Shown: one piece after another, positions 15,733 to 22,060 of the stretch
How positions within the stretch are numbered: the stretch's first letter is position 1
Layout of the letters: each line of letters begins with the position of its first letter
DNA from: JBHENC01 sp051000345
Lineage (GTDB): Bacteria > Acidobacteriota > Blastocatellia > Pyrinomonadales > Pyrinomonadaceae
Assembly (NCBI GenBank): GCA_051000345.1
Contig: JBPCOJ010000091.1
Coordinates: forward strand, 1 to 22,060
Reading direction: 5' to 3'
DNA: 22,060 nt
Notes under the pieces: generated by a model
Databases searched by the model: none
Seen by the model: the letters and a program-made list of their open reading frames with translations, nothing else
Told to the model about the DNA's origin: nothing
Position numbers and translations under genes: made by a program

Positions 15733-16392
15733 ATGATTATAAATATAAATAGAGAGGATGTTCGTTTAGCTAAAGCAGATGAATCCGATATTTGGACTTT
15801 TGGCAATGAGGTCTTATACCGACTCTGTTGAGAACACCCCGAACATAAAAGGCCTGATGTCATTGCCGCAAAAATATGGCTAATTGGAAGGTCGTATGCT
15901 GCGGCAGTAGAAAGACGGAAAAATATTGATGCAGATAATCCAATCTCTAACGATGGTTTTTATAAAGAGAAAGTAGTCCCAGCCATAATCTCATCTGAGT
16001 TAGATGAGAAATTGAATTCCTTACGTCAATTCTCAAAAATAGACGCTCACAGTATTGTTTACGTGCTGGAAGTGCATTGGTATTTAGTTGATCATCTCCA
16101 TGAGATTACTGACCAGTATAAGCGGTCTCTTGCCTCAAAGTATTTGCACTTTCATAAACCGAATCTGTTTTATATCTATGACAGTACCGTTGGCGCAGGT
16201 TTATCTAAAGCGATGCCGAAATATAGAATCAGAAAATTTCCTAGCGACGGTAAGTTTGATGCAGTATATGCCAGCTACGCTTTCAGGCTGCTTGAACTTC
16301 AAAAGGAGATAAAACAGAGGTTTGGTGAGGAGCTTACTCCGCGACAGTTAGATAGGATGCTTTTGAGATTAGGCGTTAAAGATGTAGCCTGA
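15733..16392 (+). pseudogene. hypothetical cassette gene with an in-frame TGA
   Basis: The frame from ATG 15733 to TGA 16390-16392 would encode about 219 residues, but codon 33 is TGA (15829-15831). Both sides are in the same frame and read as one protein: ...FGNEVLYRLC, stop, EHPEHKRPDVIAAKIWLIG..., then AVYASYAFRLLELQKEI and LTPRQLDRMLLRLG. This fits a nonsense change (for example Ser TCA to TGA) in an otherwise intact gene, or a sequencing error. I do not recognise a function. No signal peptide or membrane segment is visible. It is AT-rich compared with the his operon and lies within a cassette-like unit (15716-16514). A TTG at 16012 could start a shorter protein. Confidence 0.7.
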
Positions 16393-16407
16393 AAATAAAC
16401 AGGCTGC

Positions 16408-16514
16408 GCTTAACAAGTCATTCAACCCAACCACTCAACGGTTTACTTCTTGTCGAATTTCCTTGTGGTCAGATTCTATGCTGTGCATTCGCGGGCGGCA
16501 ACTCAGTTTCAGCG
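16408..16514 (+). other. attC-like site after the interrupted gene (weaker)
   Basis: GCTTAAC (fits RYYYAAC), spacer AAGTC and ATTCAACC begin 16 nt after the stop codon, sharing TAACAAGTCATTC with the site at 1323-1335. In the circular form the site would close as G16514 plus TTGGGC, for 113 nt. The 3' inner box is not clearly complementary to the 5' one, so this site may be degenerate. Confidence 0.45.
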
Positions 16515-17134
16515 TTAATTGCTTGCCGATGGCTTGATGCTAAGCAGCGCTTTGTTGCTCGTTGTTCCGTGCAGGCTGATGCTAACGGACACGTCGCCGC
16601 CGCCCGCGAGTTCGTCGGGTAATTTCACGGTTATTTGTGTGAGCGAATCGAGGTTCGGAACTGTTCCGGCGTGCTCGACTGCGAGCGCGTAGATTCTGTG
16701 CGCGGAGTCTTCGGCTTGCGCGGTGACGGCGGCGGAAGCGTTTTCGTTGGGAAGAAGCGCGAGGTTAGCGGCGAAGAGCGTGATGCGCGTGTGGTTGTCG
16801 GCGCTGAAATTGCGCGTGGTGAAAATCGGCAAGGGATCGCGCATCAGTGTGACGGAATCGACTGCCGCAAGGCGGTTCGTGTTTTCTTCTGTGAGCAGTA
16901 CGGGCGCGCTCTGTGTGGTTTGGCCTGTGGCATAGCCGAGATTGCGGAAGAGGTCTGCGATTACTTGGTGGCCTAGTTCGCCCGGATGCACTCCCGACGG
17001 ATCATAAGGCGAGATGTAGCCTTTGTCGCCCGCGTCTTCGTCGCCGTTTGCGCCGTTGAAGGCTCGATAAACTTTCGCGCACGGAATGTTGTTGGCGGCG
17101 GAAGTGACGGCGATGTAATTGTTAGCGTCTTCTA

Positions 17135-18136
17135 TAGCGGTTTGCGATTGCGTGTAACCACAGATTAGGAGTAGCCTTCCGGGATGCAAGCCTACTCCTT
17201 AGATTTACGTCAACGAGTCGTGCGCGCTTACGAAGCGGGGCATGACTCGATAGCCGAAGTTGCCGAACATTTCAGCGTCAGCGCAGGCTTTGTCAAGAAG
17301 ATGGTGCGGCAGTGGCGAGCGACCGGCGATGTGTCACCTTTACCGCACGGCGGCGGCAAGCCGACGAGCCTCTCAACGCAACTGCGACAAAAGTTGCGCG
17401 GCTATGTGCGCGAGCAATCCGACATCACGCTCACCGAGTTGCAAGACTTCCTGTTGACGCAAGAACAGACGAGCGTCCATCCGGCGACAATCAGTCGGGC
17501 GTTGAAAGAACTTGGCTTGCCGCGTAAAAAAAGAGTCTGCTAGCCAGTGAACGCAATAACCATAAGCGCGCATGGTTTTGGCGGCGCATTAAGGCACTGG
17601 ACGCGCGCCGCTGCCGCTTCATTGATGAAGCGGGCAGCAATCTCAGCTTGACGCGCCGCTATGGACGCGCTCCGAAAGGCTGCCGCGTGACAGAGAGAGT
17701 GCCACGTAACTATGGCGCACAGACTTCGATCATCAGTGCGGTTGGACTTGGTGGCGCGACGGCGACGATGACGGTTGAAGGTGCAGTTGATACGGCAGTC
17801 TTCAACCTCTATGTCGAGCATATCTTACGCCCGACGATTGAGGCTGGCGATGTTCTGGTTTTAGACAATTTGAGCGCGCATCGTGCCAGTTGTATTGAGG
17901 AAGTTGCCGCCGAGTGCGGCGCAACTGTCGTCTGGTTACCGCCGTACTCGCCGGACTTCTCGCCGATAGAATTGATGTGGTCAAAGATCAAGACGGCATT
18001 GCGTGCGGCGAAAGCGCGCACTCGTGAAGAACTGGAACAGGCTTTGGTCACGGCACTCGAACTTGTCACTCCGGCTGACTGCGAAGGCTGGTTCAGCCAC
18101 TGCGGTTATTAGGTTACATCCAATTGCAAGCCGCTA
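17135..18136 (+). mobile_element. IS630-family insertion sequence, 1002 bp
   Basis: The terminal inverted repeats are 17135-17159 and 18112-18136 (21 of 25 bases identical, tips TAGCGG and CCGCTA). They are flanked by the TA target duplication typical of IS630/Tc1 elements (17133-17134 and 18137-18138). It carries one transposase split over two frames. The insertion is in the SGNH hydrolase gene, whose frame is restored by precise removal. The intact ends and frame indicate a recent insertion. Confidence 0.93.
17184..18112 (+). CDS. IS630-family transposase (orfA/orfB, -1 frameshift)
   Basis: OrfA (17184-17543, 119 residues) carries the helix-turn-helix DNA-binding part (YSLDLRQRVVRAYEAG, EVAEHFSVSAGFVKKMVRQW). 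OrfB in the -1 frame carries the DDE catalytic part: FIDEAGSN (first Asp), VLVLDNLSAHRA (second Asp) and YSPDFSPIELMWSKIK (Glu). The frames join at a run of seven A followed by G (17526-17532), where slippage reads AAAAAG into LLASERNNHKRAWFWRRI and gives a roughly 309-residue fusion, the normal family length. Slippage may be translational or transcriptional. OrfA alone could act as a regulator. All catalytic residues are present, so the element may be active. Confidence 0.9.
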
Positions 18137-18735
18137 TAGGTAAAACTTAAGCGCCGGAAACTGTTTGACGAAGGGATTGTAAATGTCCATCGTGCGAATT
18201 ACAGTGTTGCTGGTGCTGCGCAATGCGAGTATTTCCGCGATGATGGCGCTCCAATTCGCTTTGAAGGTCGCAACGGTGCTTCTGATGCAATCTTGATTAT
18301 CCGCGCCGCCGCACGTGCCGCTCTGGTAGCTATCCTTGATGCGCAGAAAATCATTGCCGCCGATGTCAAACGTGATGATCTGCGAATTGGCAAGCGAGTT
18401 GCGAAAGGTCATGTCTGTCCGCAGGGCGTTTAGCAGTTGAGTGCTCGTCCAACCGTTTCGTCCTAGATTGTTCAGGAGAACAGTTGATCCTGTGTCGGTC
18501 TGGACATAGCTTGCGTAACGCGGCACGTAACCGCCGCGACTAAAATCCAGAATGCCGTAAGCGAGCGAATCGCCGAGCGCCGTATAGTTCAGCGAGCCGG
18601 AAGCCGCCGCTTGGACGGGAAGAGCAAGCTGCGTGGTTAATAAGACGACAAGCGACGCGACTGCGAGGATGCGTTTCATAATTTTAAGTTGCCAGCGTGT
18701 TCGCTGAATTCAGTTTATGGATATAAGGGAAATGA

Positions 18736-18809
18736 TGCACCCGGCAAGATTCGAACTTGCGACTTCTTGATTCGTAGTCAAGCACTCTATCCAACTGAGC
18801 TACGGGTGC
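18736..18809 (-). tRNA. tRNA-Arg(ACG)
   Basis: A 74-nt cloverleaf on the minus strand. The acceptor GCACCC pairs with GGGTGC and the discriminator is A. The D-arm is GCTCAGTTGGATAGAGT. The anticodon stem CTTGA/TCAAG encloses CTACGAA with anticodon ACG. The T-arm is GCAAG-TTCGAAT-CTTGC. The CCA end is not encoded. It lies between the SGNH gene (57 nt away) and the VWA gene. Confidence 0.97.
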
Positions 18810-18929
18810 ATATTTTGAGGCAACGCGAAACTAGAAATATACGGACGAGCCGCGCGCGTGTCAAGCGACGGTTTAGAGCAACGCGCTACGGTTTTGCCGG
18901 TAACTGCGTGGCTTTGAGTTACCGCGGAG

Positions 18930-19970
18930 TTACCGCGCGAAGTAGCCGGGGCGCGTGCGAGCGATTAGCTCCGGACGCGTGACTTCGATGCGTATGCGGC
19001 GGAAACTTCCGTCGCGCGGGCGCGGGGCTGGCGGCTGATAAGCGATGGTGTAGAGCGTGCGTAGTTCGGCGGCGACTTCGGCGTAGATGCGTGATAGTTG
19101 GTCGAGCCGGTTGATTTCGTTGAGACGCCCGCCCGTGCGGTCAGCGAGCGTTTGCAGGCGCGTGTGCGCCGATGTGTAAATCGCTATTTGCGTCGGGTCG
19201 GGAAAGGGAATGCGCTTGACATCGCCGGACGGCAGCGCGAGCGGATAAATCGTAACGTTCTGGCGATCAGCAGCCTTGAGCACGGCGTTCATCGCCGGAT
19301 TAGCATCGGGTTTGATGAAGGCAATGGCCTCTTCGTTTGTTTGCGCGCGCGCGGCGAGTTCGCGGTCTGTGCGGCGCAAGTTAGAGTCGATGCCGTCGGT
19401 TAAGACGACGATGGCCTTGCGGCGCTGTTTTTCTACGGCGAGTTTGTCGAGCGCAAAGTCGAGCGCCTTATAGAACTGCGTTTCGCCGCGCCCGTCGGCA
19501 ATGTCTATTGCGTAAGCGATTTTTTTGCGGTCGGCGGTGAACGTCGTGAGCAGCTTCATCTTATCGTTGAAGGCGATGACCGCGACGCGATCATCCGCAC
19601 CGAGCGATTCGATAAAGCGCAGCGCGGATTGTTTGAGCTGCGTGCGAAAGGTCAGCGTAGAGCCTGAAACATCTAGCAGCAGCACGAGGCTGAAGGGCTT
19701 TTGGACAGGCTCGAAGTTAATAATCTGCTGGCGCACGTTGTCTTCATAGACGGCGAAATCATCGCGCGAAAGATTCGTCACGGGGCGTCCCTGTGAATCT
19801 GCAACGCCGACATTGAGTTGCACCAGATTCGATTCGATGCGTATCGGTTCGTCTTGATCCTGCGCAGAAACTTGCGTTGCAAACAAACACAACAACAGCG
19901 CGAGTGAAGCGAAGTGCAGGCAAAGCGTTTTGCGAAAGGCGTATGCGGCAGAAAATCGAAGGCAATTCAT
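18930..19970 (-). CDS. secreted VWA-domain protein (acidobacterial VWFA-related type)
   Basis: A 346-residue exported protein. It has a signal peptide (FRKTLCLHFASLALLLCLFA, cleavage likely after VSA at 36), then an N-terminal strand-rich part (RIESNLVQLNVGVADSQGRPV, DDFAVYED). A von Willebrand A domain follows, with an intact MIDAS start LLLDVSGST (Asp100, Ser102, Ser104), ADDRVAVIAFND and VVLTDGIDS, and the protein ends in IRIEVTRPELIARTRPGYF. This arrangement is the VWFA-related family expanded in Acidobacteriota, probably for protein binding outside the cytoplasm. ATG at 19970 is chosen because it gives a good signal peptide; the open frame continues to 20066. No ribosome binding site is clear. 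The partner is unknown. Confidence 0.88.
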   Translation of the reverse strand: MNCLRFSAAYAFRKTLCLHFASLALLLCLFATQVSAQDQDEPIRIESNLVQLNVGVADSQGRPVTNLSRDDFAVYEDNVRQQIINFEPVQKPFSLVLLLDVSGSTLTFRTQLKQSALRFIESLGADDRVAVIAFNDKMKLLTTFTADRKKIAYAIDIADGRGETQFYKALDFALDKLAVEKQRRKAIVVLTDGIDSNLRRTDRELAARAQTNEEAIAFIKPDANPAMNAVLKAADRQNVTIYPLALPSGDVKRIPFPDPTQIAIYTSAHTRLQTLADRTGGRLNEINRLDQLSRIYAEVAAELRTLYTIAYQPPAPRPRDGSFRRIRIEVTRPELIARTRPGYFAR

Positions 19971-20300
19971 GTTGACAATCAGAACCAGAAAAATTTCGTG
20001 TGCAATATATAACTGAAAAATTTCCCGGTATTTTACAATGAGCCGAGATTTTACGCACGCGCGCAAGGGCGTTTCATCGGACGCGTTCGACGAACGGCGG
20101 GTTGCTCACAGAGGATATTGAGCAAGCGGAAATAAGCGCGAGGGCGTTGTCGCGCAAGAGCAAAAAGGAAACGCGCGTGCCGCTTGTTTATTGACTGCAT
20201 TGTGTTGGGGACAACGATGCAGGCCGTGAATAAACTCTATCTCTTACAAGACAAGAGCGAAGTAATTAACTCCCGAATCGAGCTGTGCCGCGCGATGAGC
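19971..20300. other. 330-bp spacer without a convincing gene
   Basis: The part next to the VWA gene (19975-20040) is AT-rich and probably holds its promoter, though no consensus pair is clear. An imperfect hairpin (TGCATTGT with ACGATGCA, about 20196-20221) has no T-tract. Open frames here show no protein features. Confidence 0.5.
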
Positions 20301-20373
20301 ATTCAACATCTTGAAACAAGAGAACGATGAAGGCCATGCTATCAAGGCGTCGTGCTCGAACGCCTTGTCGGGC
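20301..20373 (-). other. attC-like site after hicA
   Basis: On the minus strand it runs from GCCCGAC (RYYYAAC with one change) through AAGGCGTTCGAGC to TTTCAAGAT and GTTGAAT (GTTRRRY), 73 nt. The starting GCCCGAC pairs with the GTTGGGC at the other end of the hicBA unit (20866-20872) using one G-U pair. The ending ATGTTGAATGCT is identical to that of the site at 1267. Part of it can also form an internal 8-bp stem (CAAGGCGT with ACGCCTTG). Confidence 0.55.
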
Positions 20374-20404
20374 GAGCGCATCAGCGACAGCTTGCCCTGT
20401 AAGC

Positions 20405-20590
20405 TTATAGCTCCGGCACAGACAAGTTGCGGCAAATCTTCTTGGCAAGCTGATTGGATATTTCCGTGTGTCGCGGTACAGCCTCCACCGCGCCCGTTTT
20501 CGGATTTGTCCACAAAGAATGTTCCTTGCCTTCACGCTTGAGGTAACAGCCATGCTTCCGCAGATGCCGCAACAAAGACCCGCGCTTCAT
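20405..20590 (-). CDS. hicA: HicA-family toxin (mRNA interferase)
   Basis: A 61-residue protein with the double-stranded-RNA-binding-like HicA fold. Visible are the starting KRGSLLRHLRKHGCYLKREGK, the catalytic His24 in GKEHSLWTNP, a VPRHTEISNQLAKKICRNL helix, and the normal family length. HicA cleaves mRNA when it is not bound by HicB. ATG at 20590 overlaps the hicB stop by 4 nt (ATGA), so the pair is translationally coupled with the antitoxin first. It lies in the same cassette-like unit as hicB, and toxin-antitoxin pairs are common passengers of integron cassettes. Confidence 0.9.
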   Translation of the reverse strand: MKRGSLLRHLRKHGCYLKREGKEHSLWTNPKTGAVEAVPRHTEISNQLAKKICRNLSVPEL

Positions 20591-20802
20591 TGCACGACAA
20601 CCATCTCACGAATGGCATTTTGCGGCACGCCGCGCAAGGCATCTTCACGGCGATCTTTAAGAATAAGAGAGATTGCTTCCGCTAGATTTCCCCGGCATTC
20701 TTCAACCGTGTGGCCTTGACCGTTGGCTCCCGGAATTTCAGGACAGTAACCGATAAACCATTCTTCGTCTTGCTCAATAATAGCTGTAAACTCGTTGTGC
20801 AT
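20587..20802 (-). CDS. hicB: HicB-family antitoxin
   Basis: A 71-residue protein with the partially degraded RNase H-like fold of HicB: FTAIIEQDEEWFIGYCPEIPGANGQGHT (5-32), then EECRGNLAEAISLILKDRRED. It is short and lacks an evident C-terminal RHH or HTH DNA-binding domain, so autoregulation may be weak or absent. ATG at 20802 is supported by AGGAG about 8 nt upstream; the longer frame to 20928 runs into an attC-like site. It neutralises the HicA encoded immediately downstream. Confidence 0.9.
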   Translation of the reverse strand: MHNEFTAIIEQDEEWFIGYCPEIPGANGQGHTVEECRGNLAEAISLILKDRREDALRGVPQNAIREMVVVQ

Positions 20803-20865
20803 AAATCTTCTCCTGTTCGAGAAATAATTTACATCAAGTGGCTGGTAAATGCAGACTGCCCGCGC

Positions 20866-20978
20866 GCCCAACGATGGAATTGACGTGGGGCGAAACCGCC
20901 GCCACACAAGTTTAGGGTGAAAAGACAACGCGATAAGAAAGTCGCTGTTTCGCCCTCACGTCCATTGAATTGTTCGCT
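20866..20978 (-). other. attC-like hairpin after the SIR2-like gene
   Basis: A 113-nt imperfect palindrome on the minus strand runs from AGCGAAC to GTTGGGC (GTTRRRY). The inner arms pair over roughly 25 bp (AATGGACGTGAGGGCGAAAC with GTTTCGCCCCACGTCAATT), including a single extrahelical A, as in long integron attC sites. It starts 29 nt after the SIR2-like stop and ends 63 nt before hicB. The 5' core AGCGAAC departs from the consensus. There is no T-tract, so it is not a normal terminator. Confidence 0.7.
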
Positions 20979-21007
20979 GTGTCGTGCGGATTAACACGCT
21001 ACTCTGC

Positions 21008-22030
21008 CTAAGGACTTTGCTTGTCCTCAACTTCGTGTAATTTTTCAAACCAATCCCACAATTCTGGAAAATCTAAATCTTTTGGAACAGGATTGTTGTC
21101 AATAAACATCGCATCAACATACTGATTTATGTATGCCTCACCCGTTCTGCGAGGATGGTTTGCTATCCACGAATCATAAAAATTATCGTGAACTTCGTAA
21201 TGATGCGTATGTATAAATGGCTTCCACGTCTCTCGTAAATCATCCTCTTCTCTTATATCAATAATTTCCGTTTGCTCCATATAACGTGAGTTCACATCAC
21301 CCCAAGCAGTTTTCATAAGGTCAATAGCACTTATGTCAGACTTCGGTGCGCCATAACCGAAAACAGTTATCATAAAGGCATTTTGCATTTGATTGTGCAA
21401 ATCACTCCACTGCTCGGAAATAAAATTGTCTAAATGGTAATTTTTCTTGCCAATTGGATAAAGCAATTTTGAAGGTATAAATCTTTGACCGCAATGACTA
21501 CACGCAGCTCCTAAAACTCCTGTAACTTTGTCCCTATGACAAAAACCAATCATCACGTTACCGTGTAAAAATTGGAGTCTAGGTAGTTTGAATCCTCTGC
21601 CGTTCATCCCATTTCTTCTGAGTGCCTGCACCAAAAACGGGTCCCAATTGAATGTTGCAATCACGCCCTTGCTTCTCAAAGAAAGAACAAGATGGTCATA
21701 AATTGTAGGCTCATCTTTTATTTCCAATGAGCTAAAATAATCGTAAACGGCATCTTCTAATTTCTGTTTAAGATTTACAAGTTTTGCGTTATTGTGAATT
21801 TGGTCGTAAATATCTTCAAAGTTTCGTCCTTTGTGAGGGACACCTGCATTATCCAACATTGAAGATAAATCTAAAACGTCCACAAAATTAAGCATTGAAG
21901 GAAGTTTTTTACCGTTTTTGTCTCCATTCGGGAAAGCCTGAATACTCGCACCAGCACCAAGCACTACAACGTGAGGTCGCTGCATTTTAACTTGTGCTAT
22001 CTCGTCTTCTGCGCTAAATAACATTCCCAT
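21008..22030 (-). CDS. SIR2-like NAD-binding-fold protein (possible defence gene)
   Basis: A 340-residue soluble protein. Its N-terminus VVVLGAGASIQAFP (about 19-32) is the SIR2/NAD-binding glycine motif. VIATFNWDPFLVQAL (123-137) matches the T-x-N-x-D segment of SIR2-like proteins, followed by LQFLHGNV (153-160), a CSHC pair (177-180) with an earlier Cys in GFCHRD, and VFGYGAPKSD (223-232). Members of this broad superfamily include NAD-depleting anti-phage effectors, but this gene is not assigned to a named system. ATG at 22030 follows GGAG by 8 nt; a GTG at 22039 is also open. It is strongly AT-rich relative to the his operon, and is followed by an attC-like hairpin. No partner gene is visible in the window. 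Confidence 0.75.
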   Translation of the reverse strand: MGMLFSAEDEIAQVKMQRPHVVVLGAGASIQAFPNGDKNGKKLPSMLNFVDVLDLSSMLDNAGVPHKGRNFEDIYDQIHNNAKLVNLKQKLEDAVYDYFSSLEIKDEPTIYDHLVLSLRSKGVIATFNWDPFLVQALRRNGMNGRGFKLPRLQFLHGNVMIGFCHRDKVTGVLGAACSHCGQRFIPSKLLYPIGKKNYHLDNFISEQWSDLHNQMQNAFMITVFGYGAPKSDISAIDLMKTAWGDVNSRYMEQTEIIDIREEDDLRETWKPFIHTHHYEVHDNFYDSWIANHPRRTGEAYINQYVDAMFIDNNPVPKDLDFPELWDWFEKLHEVEDKQSP

Positions 22031-22060
22031 ACTAAGCACTCCAACTTTCAGTTACAAGAA

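Larger units (their letters stand above)
16515..18679 (-). pseudogene. secreted SGNH/GDSL hydrolase, disrupted by IS630
   Basis: Without the insertion this is a 386-residue exported esterase/lipase-like hydrolase. The N-terminal part (18679-18137) has a signal peptide (MKRILAVASLVVLLTTQLAL...VQAAA), block I GDSLAYG with the nucleophile Ser, GRNGWTS, and block III FDIGGND. The C-terminal part (17134-16515) has block V DPSGVHPGELGHQV with the catalytic His and a further roughly 110-residue strand-rich tail. Joining 18139 to 17134 over one TA gives KFYL followed by EDANNY in frame, and the total length is a multiple of three. Both fragments lack part of the catalytic triad, so the gene is inactive unless the IS excises. 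The stop codon abuts the proposed cassette boundary at 16514. Confidence 0.9.

Noticed and set aside
15829..15831. Selenocysteine at the in-frame TGA
   Set aside because: No clear SECIS-like hairpin right after the TGA and no redox family; a nonsense mutation or error is simpler.
20244..20513. 89-codon minus-strand ORF
   Set aside because: It overlaps hicA in another frame and covers the attC-like site; no protein features.
20866..20978. Intrinsic terminator of the SIR2-like gene
   Set aside because: The stem is long and imperfect with an extrahelical base and a GTTGGGC end, and has no T-tract; attC fits better.

Overview
The window reads as a chromosomal segment of a moderately GC-rich Acidobacteriota, plausibly Blastocatellia. 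This is inferred from a secreted VWA protein of the type typical of that phylum, a one-gene-after-another his operon using the short HisG plus HisZ, and the dense GCGC-rich codon use. No 16S or other decisive marker is present, so the assignment is tentative.

Left part (1-4995): an IS110-family insertion sequence with a structured 5' non-coding end; a low-GC DHFR/RibD-like gene that looks like a single integron gene cassette sitting 6 nt after the stop of a GAF-PAS sensor histidine kinase; a spacer with a perfect 28-bp inverted repeat; a small outer-membrane beta-barrel protein; and the terminator of pckA.

Middle part (4996-15709): ATP-dependent PEP carboxykinase (minus strand), a small hypothetical gene, and then a nearly complete histidine operon on the plus strand: hisZ-hisG-hisD-hisC-hisB-hisH-hisF-hisIE-hisN. 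The genes are mostly joined by 4-nt ATGA/GTGA overlaps. HisZ and short HisG form the first enzyme, and HisN supplies the histidinol-phosphatase that the monofunctional HisB lacks. hisA is missing. At the place between hisH and hisF where hisA is often found, HisH carries a C-terminal CPCC zinc-finger-like domain. Upstream of hisZ there is a full attenuator arrangement: a TTGACA-18-TATAAA promoter, a leader ORF with 8 His codons among 22 codons, mutually exclusive hairpin strands, and an intrinsic terminator with a T-rich tail.

Right part (15710-22060): a second cassette-like insertion just after hisN, whose gene has an in-frame TGA. Next is a GDSL/SGNH hydrolase gene split by a 1002-bp IS630-family element; removing the element and one TA copy restores the reading frame exactly. 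Then come tRNA-Arg(ACG) and the secreted VWA protein. The end is a two-cassette tandem array on the minus strand: a SIR2-like protein with a 113-nt attC-like hairpin, then a hicBA toxin-antitoxin pair with a 73-nt attC-like site. No integron integrase is in the window.

The two observations most worth following are the histidine leader attenuator and the four attC-like sites that explain all the low-GC accessory genes as integron-type cassettes dispersed among core genes.
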